Assembly: GCA_018398765.1 (NCBI GenBank)
Contig: JAHBMJ010004932.1
Location: 3,305-67,304, forward strand
Length of the DNA stretch: 64,000 nt
Origin: Chromera velia
Taxonomy: Eukaryota; Sar; Chromeraceae
Direction: 5' to 3'
Part shown: positions 9,915 through 21,915 of the stretch, one piece after another
How positions within the stretch are numbered: the first letter of the stretch is position 1
Layout of the letters: each line of letters begins with the position of its first letter
The notes under the pieces: generated by a model
What the model was told of the DNA's origin: nothing
Databases searched by the model: none
What the model saw: only the letters and a program-made list of their open reading frames with translations
Program-made: the position numbers and the translations under genes

Positions 9915-10389
9915 GACGTATAGGCCAGACGCTAGGAACAAACTTTAAGTCAATGCCCCCCGCTGAATACTTCTAACATTAGGCACGGAAAAGTTCTTAT
10001 TTTTTATAATTTTTTAGGATCTTATTTTACTCTAAGACTCCAAGTCTAGCTTCAAGTCTTGCTCTATCCAGACTATCCTTTAAATGGCTGCGTGGAACTA
10101 GTAAATTTGAAGACTCTAGTAAACACTACTAGAAACACTAGACTTAGCTTCAGAGAGGTCTCAGGTCTCGATCTTTATATTACATTATATCAATGTAGGA
10201 AAAGAAATTCATGAAAAGCCAGACAAAAAGAAATTGAACTGAGCTACGTTCCTCATCTCCCCCCCCCCCCCNNNNNNNNNNNNNNNNNNNNNNNNNNNNN
10301 NNNNNNNNNNNNNNNNNNNNNNNNNNNNCCCCCCCCCCATGAATATGTGCTCTAAGTTGTCCTCAAAACCTTGCCAGTGGCTTGGGATT
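9915..10389. repeat. Repeat A, right copy, with assembly gap
   Basis: The direct copy of 1973-2390. It contains an assembly gap (Ns at 10272-10328) inside a poly-C run, so its true length is unknown. After it the sequence becomes unique (TGGCGTCGCTAAATC) with a (CAT)n stretch near 10421-10440 and no gene up to 10582. Confidence 0.85.
10272..10328. other. Assembly gap in poly-C
   Basis: 57 Ns between C runs. A single N at 2330 marks the equivalent place in the left copy. Confidence 0.99.
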
Positions 10390-10582
10390 TGGCGTCGCTA
10401 AATCTAGGATTTAACCCTCCATCATCATCATCATCATCACGTAGTGAATTTGATTCACAATTTATAAACCACCTCAGATCATTGTCTCAACTAAAGCCTA
10501 CCTAAGGACAAAGTTGAACTGTTAAATCTGATTCTGCTAGTAATTCTCAGGCTGGCCGGATGCAGTGGGGTTGAATTTAAGG

Positions 10583-12190
10583 TTATCGAAGCTGCGTATC
10601 TTCTACTTTGTCACCTCCGGTCCCTCGCTGTTGAACGAAACCGCCCTGAAGACTGCTGCTTCCTTCTTCAATCGTTCCATCGCCCCCCTCGAGCCCGTGT
10701 AGACTATCCCACCCGTGACCTCCCACCAAACGGTCCCCCCCCGGAGACGCGTCAATTGTTGCGTGCGGGGCTGCCGATGCGGTGGCGAAAAAAGACTCCA
10801 AGTCGAGGTCTAATGGCCTCGCCGCGCTGCCGTCCCCGACACCCCCGTCAATGTCCTCCACATCGTCAGTCAAATCTCCGAGGCCTAGAACGTCCGAGTG
10901 ATCCACCCAGCCCACAGGGGCAACCCCTTCGGACACCCCTGCCGGCATTCCCAAATCACCCACCCCATCTTCCACAAGCCTTTCACCAAAATTACCCCCT
11001 TCTGCTGCAGCCCACGTGTGCTGAACGGCGTCCCGCCCGTTCGGTGCCTCACCCATCAAGCCCCCCCCTCCATGTCCGTTCGACAGGCCACTGCCCTCTG
11101 GAGGAAGCCGCAGAGACCTGCCGTGTATTTCCTCTTCGCGTGGAGGCGCGCTGGCTCTAACGGGTCCTGTCTGTAGGCTCTCGGGAACCCCCGCATCCTC
11201 CTCTCCCTCTCCTCTCTTGTTTTCTTGTTGGGAGAAACCGGGGAGCAGAGAATCAAACTCTGCAGCTGCCCCGATATGGCGTCTGGCACCCTCAACCAGA
11301 GACCCCGATCCGGATCCTCCTGCTGCTGCTGCTGCTGCTTGGGGGGAGACGGCGGGGGCCTGGGAAGGGGGTGACCCCGCTCCCCGGACTCGCACTGCAT
11401 TCTGAGGCTCTTGTGAGCCTGAGCCCAGGTATCCGTTGGAAGAGGGGGGGGCACAGAGGTCAGACCCCCGTGTGTGCACTACCGCTTCTTCCCTCCTCCT
11501 GCTTCTTTCCTCCTCATGATTTCTAGACCCGGCACCTTCCTTCTTCTCGTTTGTTTCCTCCGGATGACCCGAGACCCTGTTGTTGGTGCGGGTCTTTCTG
11601 TTCCCTTCTTCTTCTGCGGAGGTGGTGGCGGGACGGTGGGGCTTCACAGCCGGGAGGGATCTCGAGGGGGCGTTGCGGATGTGCAGAAGCGCCGCGATCA
11701 TCTTCCTCTCCCTGTGGGCATGCCGTCTCTGTAAACGAAGGACGCTGCACATAGAGCGGATAGGACGACCGAATGAGACTTTGTCTGCGTCGTCCATCCG
11801 ACCGACCGACCGACCGACCGACCGACCGACTTTCCGTTCGTTCCTCTGTAACAGTGTGTGCATTTTTTTGTGCACGTTCCTGTTTGTGTGTGCCTGTGCG
11901 TGCATGTGTGCGTGCATGTGTGTCAGCTTGGAGGCTTTCCTGGAAGTGCCCTTCCTGAACATTGAAACATTCTACCGTCTCTCTGTGTGTAGGCGTTTCT
12001 ACAACCACCTGTCGTCTTTCACGCTTCGTCCTTTCTTTCCTCATGCACACAAGAGTTGGCCCCCCTTAATATTAATTCATGGTGAATATGGTGGCTGACC
12101 TTTCTGTGAAGGCCTTTCTGAAGGCGTCCTGGACTTCGGCGACCAGAGGGGCGCCTTCGGAGTGCCAGTGGAGCTGCGAGAGAGGCTCTC

Positions 12191-12225
<35 letters not shown>

Positions 12226-12758
12226 AAATGGGAACACGAGAAGTGCAGCGTGTCAAGGAAGGGCAGGACAAATATGAAGAACGGGGGGGGACGAAAGAAT
12301 GCAAAGACACAGAAAGGAAGGGGGACGAAGGGAAGACGGAGGCAGACGTGAAGCAGGCAAGATCTTCGTTAGTATGCCTGTCTAATCATTGACTGACTGA
12401 CTGACTGACCGACCTCTCTCAAGGTCTCTCCTTCCGTCCTCAGATAATCATTCTCTGTTCTCAAAATGTCGATCTGCACGAAATAGACAGATTAGGTGCT
12501 CGCATCTCTCGTTCGACTGTCCTAGTTGATTAGAGGGATCTAGTTGCTTTTTTAAACTTTGTGTCTGAGGTTCTCCAGCTCCTCTGTTCCTCGTTTTTTC
12601 GCGTCGTTTCTCACAGCGTCATCGTGCCTGCCTGCTTGCCCGTACAACTCGACAGGCAGAAAGACGGCACCAAAAATCAAATCGGAGAGCTCACGGTCAG
12701 CATACGGACGGCGCTTGTGCTTCAAGGATTTACCTGCGCGCCTCCCCTGGTGTTGCTT

Positions 12759-12790
<32 letters not shown>

Positions 12791-15362
12791 CGCGCGCGTG
12801 CGAGCGCGTGCCGGTACCTGTGTTTCTGATCGGCCAGCTTCCGTTTGCGTGCTTCTTTACTCGAAACAAAGTGTGACCTCCCTTCTCTCTTCACGGACCC
12901 CTGACTGACCTTTGCTTGGGCGTTCCGGAGGGCCGCAGAGAGACGCAGAGTTTCTTGCTGCCCCCATGCACGTGCAGACAGACAAGCATGCATGCAGAGA
13001 GTGAATACAAACCCAGGCACACTCTTTTTCTCGGACTTTCCCTCCAAAAGGGAAAGGCCAAAAAAAGGGCTGTGAGAGAGTGTGCATGCATGTAGATCCG
13101 AACAAAGCCTTTTTTGCTCCCTCTCTCACACTGGCTCTTTTTCTGCACGTACTCCCGTGCGTACGCGTTGAGAGGTAGACAAGACGGGTTCGAGAGAAAA
13201 CGCAAAACAGAAATTAGGCATAGCAGGATCGAATCCTCAGACGGCGAGACAATGCGAAAAAAGATCATACGAAATATTTTCTCAACATTCCGGACTGACA
13301 CACCGACCTGAGAAGTTTGGAGTTCTTGTGAGAGGAACACCACATGCTCAGCGAGAGGCCAAGGCACGACGGCATCTCCCTCTCCTTTTCCTTTCTCCTT
13401 CCCGTTCATCGCGGCAGAAGTTTTCTCCTTCAGCACCGCCCCCTCAAGCAAATCAGGAGAAGAGAAAGAACCATCACGAACTTTCCCTGCGGCAGCTGCA
13501 TGTGCAAGGGCCTGCAGAGCGACTGAAAGGTCAGTCGCAGAGAGACCCAAAGAGTCCCACACACTCAGTGCGTGCCCGAGATCCCCCTCTAACTGGCTCA
13601 CCACCTGCTCACTCAACGCAAACCCGAACGGAAAGCCCGCACCCCCCCCCAGAGCCTGCAGCATGCCTCCTCCTCCACTTCCAACCAGCTTCTCTTTCTT
13701 TCTCGGATCCCTCAGGGATTTGCCTTTCAGAACACTGCCTTTGCCCCCCTTTTCCTCCTCCCCTTCCACAGCTCCCACCACACCCTCCTCTCCCTCCACC
13801 CTGTTGCCCTCACCCACACCTACCCCTCCCTTCTCAACAAGAGACGGAACAGACACACCAGACCCCCCTGCTCCTCCCTCCACACCCATCAAGTCCTTCT
13901 CCCCCCCACTCCCAGGCACAGAGGCCGACACTGACCCTGCCAACGCCCTCTGTGCCGCCACGGGGGTTGGCGGTGCCGCCGAGGCCGCTGCACCCGCTTT
14001 CCCGCCTACAGGGACTTCCCTCGCCCCTCCAGTCTGCACCATGCCCCCCGCATTACCCCCTGCGGTCGGGACGGCAGTTGCCGCTGCGGTTGCCGACGCC
14101 CCCAGAGATCGCACGGCCCCGGCGGCACGGGTTGCGAGTCCTCTGAAGTCAGACAACGCCAATGTGTGGGAGTGCCCGCACGCCACCTCCACGATGGCCT
14201 TCCCAGACAGGGCCCTCACACACGCCGGGTGATTGGCCTGTACTCCCTGGTCTGTATGTCCAACAGCCCGCGTTGCACCCCACGCGTATACCTGTCCATT
14301 CTCTAGCAACACCGTCGTGTGCGCGTACCCACAGCTGACCGAAGACGCAAACAGCGACCGCATCGCTGCCACCGGACGGGGGGTCACTTCATCCACCTCC
14401 GCACCTCTGCTCACATGACCGAGACGCCCCGCCTGCCCCCAGGAGAAAACCTCACCCCTGGCGGTCACACACGCGCTGTGATGGCATCCTAAAGCCACCC
14501 CTGTGACCTTCTGCCCTGCCAGTCTCGCCACCCGCCTGGGAGCTAGTTGTGCCTGTCTGTTCCCATGCCCCAATTTCCCAAACGCCCCGCCCCCCCATGT
14601 GAACAGAGCCCCCCCCTCAACGATGGCTGCCGAGTGATGCCCCCCACAAGCCACCTGCTCGACTGAAAACGCCCCCAGCCCCTCTACGGCTGAGGGCACC
14701 CACCGATCTCCCTCGTCCCCATGCCCCAGTCTCCCATCTAGACCCAGACCCCACGTGAACACTTCCACTCTCTTGTTCAAAATGGACCCCGGGGCCCGCC
14801 CTCCCGCGGAGCTCTGGGGCCCTGTTCCACCGCCAGACAAAGGGGGGAGGGGAGGGGGTGTTCTACTGACGGCCAGACACCCCGTGTGGAACTCCCCGCA
14901 GGACACCTGCAGCACCTGATGCTGCACTAGGTGTTTGACCACCACAGGGACCAGCTGTCTCTGTTCATTTCCGTGCCCCAGTCTCCCGTTCTGTCCCGAC
15001 CCCCACGTGAACAGCACTCCAGACTCAGAGACTGCTGCAGAGTGCTGTTCCGCACACGCCACCTGCTTGATCACTTTGCCGTGGAGCGTCCGAATGGACT
15101 TCGGGATCCCGACATCCTTCAAAGCCCCGTGACCCAACTGCCCATGCCGTCCCTGTCCCCACGTATACACCTCCCCGTTATCTGTAAGGACGGCCGAGTG
15201 GTGTCCCCCCGACGCGACGGCCTTCACAGGCACCGACCTGAGGGCTTCCACCAGGCGGGGGTGGTGCGCCTTGTCGTCAGCCGACGAGGCACTCACCCCC
15301 AACTGCCCAAATTCCGGGGAGCCCCACACAACAACCCCACACTTTGTTGACGACTGTCCCAT
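10583..15362 (-). CDS. RCC1-repeat beta-propeller protein with coiled-coil/disordered tail, six exons
   Basis: Exon 1 (15362-13308) starts at ATG and encodes seven RCC1-type blades: motifs such as VYTWGQGRHGQLGHG, LFTWGSGQNGRLGHG, VFTWGLGLDGRLGHG and LFTWGGGAFGKLGHG, each preceded by a CGxxHS-like strand. A long Gly/Ala/Val-rich linker follows. I place further exons at 12957-12910, 12746-12558, 12473-12414, 12173-12100 and 11744-10583; all join in phase and total about 1195 residues. The small exons encode helical text (IDILRTENDYLRTEGETLRE). The last exon is a disordered Gly/Ala/Ser-rich acidic tail. The donor after 12558 (GTTTAA) is unusual; a GTGAGA a little upstream also keeps phase. RCC1 propellers act as Ran exchange factors or as general protein-binding platforms. 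The extra linker and tail make the classical RanGEF role unlikely (inference). Confidence 0.85.
12747..12909 (-). other. RCC1-gene intron 2 with (CA)n(GA)n tract
   Basis: The intron begins GTCAGTCAGGGG just after 12910 and carries an alternating CA/CG run followed by GA repeats (12763-12806 read on +). The following exon starts at 12746 after CACCAG. Confidence 0.6.
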
Positions 15363-16489
15363 CTCTGGATTTAAGTAAACCCGTCTCCTTTAACTCTTAC
15401 GAGGCGGAAGAACACAACACCCCCTGCAGATGTCAAAAACAAGGGCAAAGGCTTCGGAGGCCAGACACTGACCAGTCTTCAAGGTAAATCCGAAGTTTTA
15501 CTTGCGACCATCCATCTGGATTGAATCTATCGATATAATTATAAATAATACCAAGAGGTGGAGAAGAGACTGATTTTTTTATTGCCCCCAAAAGGAGGCT
15601 CTTTTAACCAGGCAAGAAGAAAGCGATCAAACAAATGCAGGGCTTCCCGTGTACGTCAGGCTACACTCGAAGAAGCTGGGGAACGATGATTGAGGGAGAA
15701 GGCTGCGTGTCAGACGGTCCTGCCCATGAGAAGCACTGATGGAAGAGTTTTGACGATGTTTTCATCTGGCCGGATACGAGAACATTTTGCCGTGGCCCCC
15801 GGCCATGGTATCTGTTAAGGCCCTTAGCCGCACCATGCCGCACCTATGGAAAAAAAAAAGTCGAAATCACCATAAATCGGGTTACATTTGCCTTTCGGGG
15901 CCCGCTTTCCGGCAACTGCATGTACAGCGCGTGGTGAACGTGCATGCACCTTTTGTCTAACCTTGATGTATCGGTACAAAAACACGTACGTATACACATG
16001 AAGAAAGAGCTCTACAAAAGGAGAACTGTACGTAGATTCATCTGTGTAGTTTTCAAGGACGGCAATAAAGCACACTGTCTAAGTGAAGCTGTTCTGAATT
16101 GCTCCGTTGTTTGATTTACAATTGACTATGCTACCAAGCTCAGTGGCAAGTTAAGACATGCCGCTGCATGCCGCCTTACAGGGTGAGAAGTAAGCATACT
16201 CGCCCGACGCAGGACCAGAGAGACACTAAAGAGAGAGTGTGCCACAGCAACTCGACTGAGTGCGCTTGACAAAGAGAAAAAACGGTTAATTTGATCTGTA
16301 GGAATCGAAATGTTAGATCTTTTCTTTTTGTCCGTCTTCGTTTTCTCTACTTAGCTCCTCTTGTCGTTCTTCAGCGGCTGGATTCTCGACTTCCTTCTAG
16401 TACCTCCACTTCAGGATTTGGGATGCATGTGAAGTACTGTCTATAGTGCGTGTATTCGCTTTGAAATATTGTGAAAACGCTCACCGCGT
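15363..16489. other. Upstream region of the RCC1 gene, no gene seen
   Basis: There is no ORF with coding character and no RNA gene that I recognise. The presumed promoter and 5' UTR of the RCC1 gene lie at its left end, but no TATA-like or other promoter motif is convincing. Confidence 0.5.
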
Positions 16490-17530
16490 ATGGGTCCAGC
16501 GCGTGGTGAGTTCAAGAGGGAGAGATGTCAGCAGAAGTCGTTTGGGCCTGTGGATGAAGCTAGGTAAGCAACTGTGTGAACAGAAGCCGTTTGGGCGTGT
16601 GGATGCATGGAGAAAGAGGGACATAGGAAGAAAGTGTGTGCGTGAACAGAAGCCGCATAGGCCTGCAGGTGGATGAATGAAGAGAGACAGAGAGAGCGAG
16701 TGTCTATATGGGTATGTAGGAGTGTGTGAACAGAAGCCGTTTGGGCGTGCGGGCAGGCAAATAAGGAGAGACCAGGAGAACGAGTGTGTGAACAGAAGCC
16801 GCTTAGGCCTGTGTATAGATGAAGAAAGATCAACTATATGAAGTGAAGCCGCTTGGGCGTGTGGGTGCGAGACCGTGTGTGAACAGAAGCCGCTTGGGCC
16901 TGTGGATGAATGAAGAGAGATTAAGTATGACATTGTTTATGTGTGTTTCACTGAACAAGTGTTGTTAGGCCTATAGATGAATGAAGAGAGATCAAGTGTA
17001 TGAACAGAAGCCGCTTGGGCCTGCATGTGGATAAATGAAGAGAGACAGGGAGAGCGAGTGTGTGAACAGAAGCCGCTTGGGCCTCAGGCAGTGAATAAAT
17101 GAAGAATAATGAAGAGAGACATGGAGAGCGAGTGTGTAAACAGAAGCCGTTTGGGGCATCACGACGGTGTGGGTGAATGAAAACAGACAGGGAAAAGCGA
17201 GTGCTTGAACCGGTGTGAACAGGCTAGGTTACCGTTTAGGCGTGTGTGTGAACGAAGAGGGACAAGGACTTGCACAAGTATATGAAGAGAAGAATCTGAT
17301 GTTTGCATGGGTGTGTGGGTACGTGAATGAAGAGAAACAGCCTGTCACTAAGAGAGAACGAGACTCAGTGTGTAAATAGAACTTCAAGCCGCGAGGGCCT
17401 GTGGGTAAATAAATATGTACGAAGAGAGACAGAGAGAGCAAGTGAGTGAACAGAAGCCGTTTGGGCGTGTGGGATACGTGTAGGTGTGAGAGTGTTAATA
17501 GAAGCCGTTAACTTAGGCATGTGGGTGAGT
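16490..17530. repeat. Degenerate tandem/interspersed array with core GAACAGAAGCCGYTTGGGC
   Basis: About 13 copies of a core GAACAGAAGCCGCTTGGGCC (some with TTTGGGCG) recur every ~50-85 bp, for example near 16541, 16576, 16639, 16726, 16789, 16842, 16879, 17003, 17066, 17139 and 17449. Linkers are of the type TGTGGATGAATGAAGAGAGA. Copies are diverged from each other, so this is an old array. Short ORFs across it merely translate the repeat (RPNGFCSH) and are not genes. Confidence 0.9.
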
Positions 17531-19455
17531 GATCGAACAGAGACAGGGAAAGTGAGGGAGTAAGTGAGTGAGCGAGTTAGTGAGTGAGGAGAGCAAGAAT
17601 ATGGCTCAGTGCTGAGTGTGTTGGTGAGTGAATAAGTGGGCACAGTCGACTACAGCAAGAGTGTAGTTTGGATCTAGTGTTAAAAAATCTTAGATATGAT
17701 TTAGAAGAACAATGTAGTAGTAACAGAAAACGTGTAATGTCCATATACCAGTAGAATGACATAATATAACATGACACATAAATCAAGGAAGCTAAAAGAA
17801 GCATCAATATATATGTTTACACGTAAAAGACCTATGTACGCCTATGTATTCACCCCGTAAAGTAAAAATGCAAGTAAATTTAAGTTACAAATGAGGGGAC
17901 ACTTTTTAAAATCTTTTTTTCTTTAAAGATTTATCAATTATCTGTTAGTGTAGTCATAATTTGACTTTCTTTTTCATTTACGTTAGTCTCTCAGACATTA
18001 TAGTATCTTTTGTTAATCAAGTCCCTGTATATCATTTTCTTTTTTTGCAACATATCTTACAGCAGAACTCTCCTTGTTTCTTTTTTTCACCTTCAAGCCC
18101 GTCTAGCCGTTTCTGGCTGTCTCCAGCCACTCGGTGACCCTCTTGAGCATTTGCAGATACCGCGGTCACGCATCACTACGACCATGTACACACCTCTTAC
18201 CAGGTTTACCCCTGGGGGCCACGGCATATCCCGTAGGGACATTACAATTAATTATAGGCCGGGGTCAAGACGGCTGTGTATGCGTGTACGAGGGCTTTCC
18301 GGGCCAGGCCCCGATGCCACGCGGTATCTGTAGCCATAACTGATCGAAAGGAGTTAAGCATGGCCAAACTAAGCCAAGCTCTGGCTATAAAGCGCAAAGC
18401 TATGAACACCCGAACCCTCAAGCAAAAAAACGCCAAGCTGTAGAGCTTTAAAGGGCAATTGGCCCGTCTGGCCAGCTCTGGAGAGAAGAAGACTTGCGCA
18501 CTTAAAAACAACTGGAAAAAAAATACTCACCCTTATTCGCCTCATATTTCTGGGCCCCCCGCCGCTGTACAATTGACTTTTTAGAATTTCTCGAAAAATC
18601 TGTGAAGTTATGAACAATCGGTTATATCTGTGACATAATCTGTCTCTTAATTGAAGTAGAGCTAGAATCTTGAATAATCTTGAAGGAGACTTAGATATAC
18701 TTATAAAAGTCTTACATGAATATGGACTGCCAAGAGCTAGGCTCTGATGGCTATAGACGGCTAGAGTCATTCATTTATTTACATTCATTCATTATCATTC
18801 ATCTATCCATCGATTTATCCTTTGTAAATTTTAATTTCACTCAAAATTACTCAAAATTTATATTCATATATGGGGACGCGACATGCATAACAAAAACCTC
18901 GATCAACAATTTTAAGCTTTATATTTCTTTTTATTCCAGAAATTTATTTTCTCCGGCCGTATTTAATTCTCCCCAATAATACTCAATACACTCAATTCTA
19001 AACATAATTTACCTAAGAATTTCACCAGCTAAAGTGTATTATAAGTTAAAAATAATTAATTGTTATTTATTATTATTTTAGAGTGATACTTTGCATCAAA
19101 TTTAATTTAATAGTAGCAGTCGCCCCGTTGTTTTAGCTGGTTTTCTAATTCATTTCCAAGTTAACTAAGGTTGACTGTTATCATCTGAACTAGATGAGTT
19201 TAGCTTAGGGTCATTATCATCATCAGGGTACTACTAGGGGTACTAGTAAAAAAATTGAAAATTTAATACATTGTGTTTAAAAGTACATGTGTAATAATTC
19301 GTTGTTGATGATGCGGTATTTAAAAATTAATATCAAAAGAAGGGAACTACTGTATACTACTGTGCCGTCACCGTCAGAATGCATTGATTGCTGTTACTTT
19401 GATATGTGTCGGCCTATCGCATCCACAATAACTGTATCCTTTGCGATCCTTTGAC
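17531..19455. other. AT-rich intergenic DNA with a GC-richer relic at about 18060-18560
   Basis: Most of this stretch is AT-rich with no coding sequence. At 18060-18560 the composition rises and several overlapping short frames appear; one reads MAKLSQALAIKRKAMN..., a helical, Lys-rich pattern with a stop. It looks like a piece of an unidentified mobile element. A similar GC-rich patch inside AT-rich DNA occurs at 27770-27960. Confidence 0.5.
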
Positions 19456-19809
19456 TCACGGACGTTGAGATTGACGCCTCTCCCTGTTCAGTCGGTCAAT
19501 GATCATACAGCAGCTTTCATCTGTCAAAGTCTGGAACATGTTTGCTGAGAGCAATGAAAGATCTGCACTCTTACTACCTGTAGCGGGGCAGGAGGGGTCC
19601 TTGGAGGAGGATGCAAGAACCTGCATAGGGAAGCTGCGCGTCTGGGGGAGGGAGGTTATCACGTGGCCCTGGCTAGACTCTGAGAAGGGGACAGAGTAGT
19701 CCTTGAGGGAGGCTCCTCTGCCTCTAGCCTTCGAGAGTCCATGTACTGTATCATCTCTCTCTCCCTCTCGCATCTTCTCTTTTTTACCACTGCAGAGATC
19801 TCCACACAA
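19456..19809 (-). CDS. Possible terminal exon of an unidentified minus-strand gene
   Basis: The minus strand is open for 117 codons and ends at 19456. The later part (QVLASSSKDPSCPATGSKSA...NMFQTLTDESCCMIIDRLNRE) has plausible coding composition. No domain is recognised. Because the upstream neighbours at 20.9-25.1 kb are exons on the same strand, it could be the last exon of that gene, but I could not find a phase-matched chain to it. The + strand here also ends in a good acceptor-like CTTTTTTACCACTGCAG, so the coding strand is uncertain. Confidence 0.25.
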   Translation of the reverse strand: MCGDLCSGKKEKMREGERDDTVHGLSKARGRGASLKDYSVPFSESSQGHVITSLPQTRSFPMQVLASSSKDPSCPATGSKSADLSLLSANMFQTLTDESCCMIIDRLNRERRQSQRP

Positions 19810-20756
19810 ACATAAACGATGAAGGGGGAAGGATTTCTAGAAACGCTTCATACGAAATGGGAAATTGAACAAAGTTTAAGAGCACCACTCCCCTAAGAAC
19901 GTTGAAAAATAGTCAGAGAGACATCTGCTTTAAAAACAGTCGGAGAGATTCGCGCTGAAAAATAGTGGGAGAGATTCGCGCTGAAAAATAGTCGGAGAGA
20001 AGTCGGAGAGATTCGCGCTGAAGAATTATAGTGGAAGAGATCAGCGAACCAGGAGTGAACATTTTTCAGAGTACATACAGTCTACTCGGAACGTCGGCGA
20101 GAAGTGACAAATTAAACTCAATCAAGGAGTTTTAGAATTGAGAAACTTTGTAGCATCTTTCGGTGGGTTTCGCGGTCATGCAGTCAACAATCAATGCATT
20201 TTCCTTCTTCAATAGAAAGGCAGCAAGGAGACTGAATGCTCCTGTCTCCCAGGATACCCTGAGGCCGCTGTCCTCTCCAAACCGTGCGAAGCCCTATGAA
20301 CCTGAAGTCGGACTGCACTAACGACTCGAGGGTTTACAATCACCCCCGACCTCGGTATACTCAACGACCGAGGCTGTCGAAGCCAACCAAACAACAGAGG
20401 GAAAGGAAACCTGTAAAGCATGACTGTCTGTGTGCAAAAGTGAAAATGCACTCTCCCCTTAAACTGAGCAATGGACTGTAAGCCGCTCTTGCTACGCAAG
20501 TCGGAGAGAGAAATGACTACCACCCACACGAAAGTTGACTTATTGGCACGATCATCCATCGCGGCCTTCTTTGATAAGTGAAAACACAAGAGCTGCAAGT
20601 CTTGGCAATGCTCTGGATTTCAACAGCCAGACGTCACTGCTCAGACTAGCTATAGTAATCGCTGACCTTCTTTTCGCATCCTTCCTTGCATTCAAGGTCC
20701 TCGCCCTTGACCCAACATGATCGTGTCCTGCACAGATAGACAGTCAGACACACACA

Positions 20757-20791
<35 letters not shown>

Positions 20792-20868
20792 ATACACAAA
20801 GAAAGGAAAATAGGAAAAGCATAAGTGGTGTGGCAGCCACTCTGGCCTGTCTTGTACTGAATGTGTAC
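19810..20868. other. Mostly non-coding, with a short tandem repeat, a (CA)n run and a possible micro-exon
   Basis: No clear gene. It contains the tandem repeat at 19901-20040 and a (CA)n run at 20750-20788. One possible ~58-nt minus-strand exon (about 20671-20729) lies between TATCTGTGCAG and GTCAGCG; one of its frames reads CWVKGEDLECKEGCEKK. I could not join it in phase to neighbours with confidence. Confidence 0.35.
19901..20040. repeat. Tandem repeat, unit GAAAAATAGTCGGAGAGATT + CGCGCT
   Basis: Four to five imperfect copies of a 26-29 bp unit (GAAAAATAGTCGGAGAGATT followed by CGCGCT), one with an internal partial duplication of GTCGGAGAGA. Confidence 0.85.
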
Positions 20869-20869
20869 G

Positions 20870-21110
20870 ATGGCATATGATGAGAGGTCGAAGAAGCATC
20901 ACTGCTGGCCAACGGGAAAAAAGGACCTCCTGGTATGCATATCTCACGATCACGCAAGGCTCTTGTATGGGGGGGGGGCACTCAATCGATTCTCCGAACG
21001 ACAAGCTGCACAACTCAAATGTGAAGTCAGCATTTTTTGGTACCACAAGAAAAGCAACTAAATTTCATCGACCAATGCTGCATGTTCTCTTGAAACGATC
21101 TAAGCAGAGG
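20870..21110 (-). repeat. Exon duplication, copy 1 (open)
   Basis: The minus strand encodes VVPKNADFTFEL-C-SLSFGESIEC, downstream of an acceptor-like AATTTAG. A diverged copy of exon plus flanking intron lies at 21540-21735: shared blocks include ATCGTTTCAA, GTACC, ATCGATT and GTGATGCTTCT. Confidence 0.6.
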
Positions 21111-21837
21111 ATACTCGAGAGGTTAAACGGATACAGCATGAACTTGAAGGCAGTTCATCCCCCCCTTCCTTTCTCATTGTGCCTCTCAGTGTGTGCATTC
21201 CAGTGTCATTGCTCTCGCTCTGTCTGATCCCTCTACTCACTCATACATCCGCTCACTCACTCGTTTTGGTCACTCGCTTCCTCGTTCCTTCGGACTGACC
21301 GTCGGAATGCGCTCCTTCTCCGTACTGTGGGAGGGTTCCCGGCTGCTGCAGCTGCTGCTGGAGGTTGACCTCTGGCCCCTCCGCTCCACTAGTGGGACTC
21401 CCAACGGCTGAGTTCAGCATCGGGGGAAAATTCATATGCATGGTCCATGGGGCCAGGCCCTCCATGAGCATGAGAGCGCATGTGCATGGTGCATGGGAGG
21501 CCAAGCAAAACAGTGCGTTGAACGACCTCGCGCCGTCTTGCTATAGTCAGGAGAAGCATCACATTTTGACTATTTGAAGTCGCTCCAAGTCTTTGCGTTG
21601 ACATTCGATCGATTGTTCAAACGACCAGCTTCACCAGTAGAATTCAAAGTACGCACTTTGGGGTACTACAAAGAAAAGAGCCAAAAGCATCTCCTGTGAT
21701 GTTTTGAAACGATTTATGCAAGTAAGACACTTTTGAGAAAATTGATATGGCTGTCACAGCATGAAGGCGAATCTCTCTCTCTCTCTATGTGTGTGTGTAT
21801 GTGTGAGTGAGTGAGTGAATGAGTGAGTGCCTGTCTT

Positions 21838-21915
<78 letters not shown>

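Noticed and set aside
11773-11840. VGRSVGRSVGR as protein sequence
   Set aside because: It translates a (GTCG)n run typical of donor extensions in this window and lies upstream of the acceptor used at 11744.
13328-14232. Proline-rich + strand frames of 189 and 272 codons
   Set aside because: They are antisense to the Gly/Val/Ala-rich linker and blades of the RCC1 exon, which has clear domain content on the minus strand.
16481-16933. 150-codon minus-strand frame with repeated RPNGFCSH
   Set aside because: It is the translation of the degenerate tandem array; the frame is repeatedly broken elsewhere in the array.
16490-17530. CRISPR array
   Set aside because: Repeats are imperfect, spacers are related to each other and vary in length, and the context is eukaryotic.
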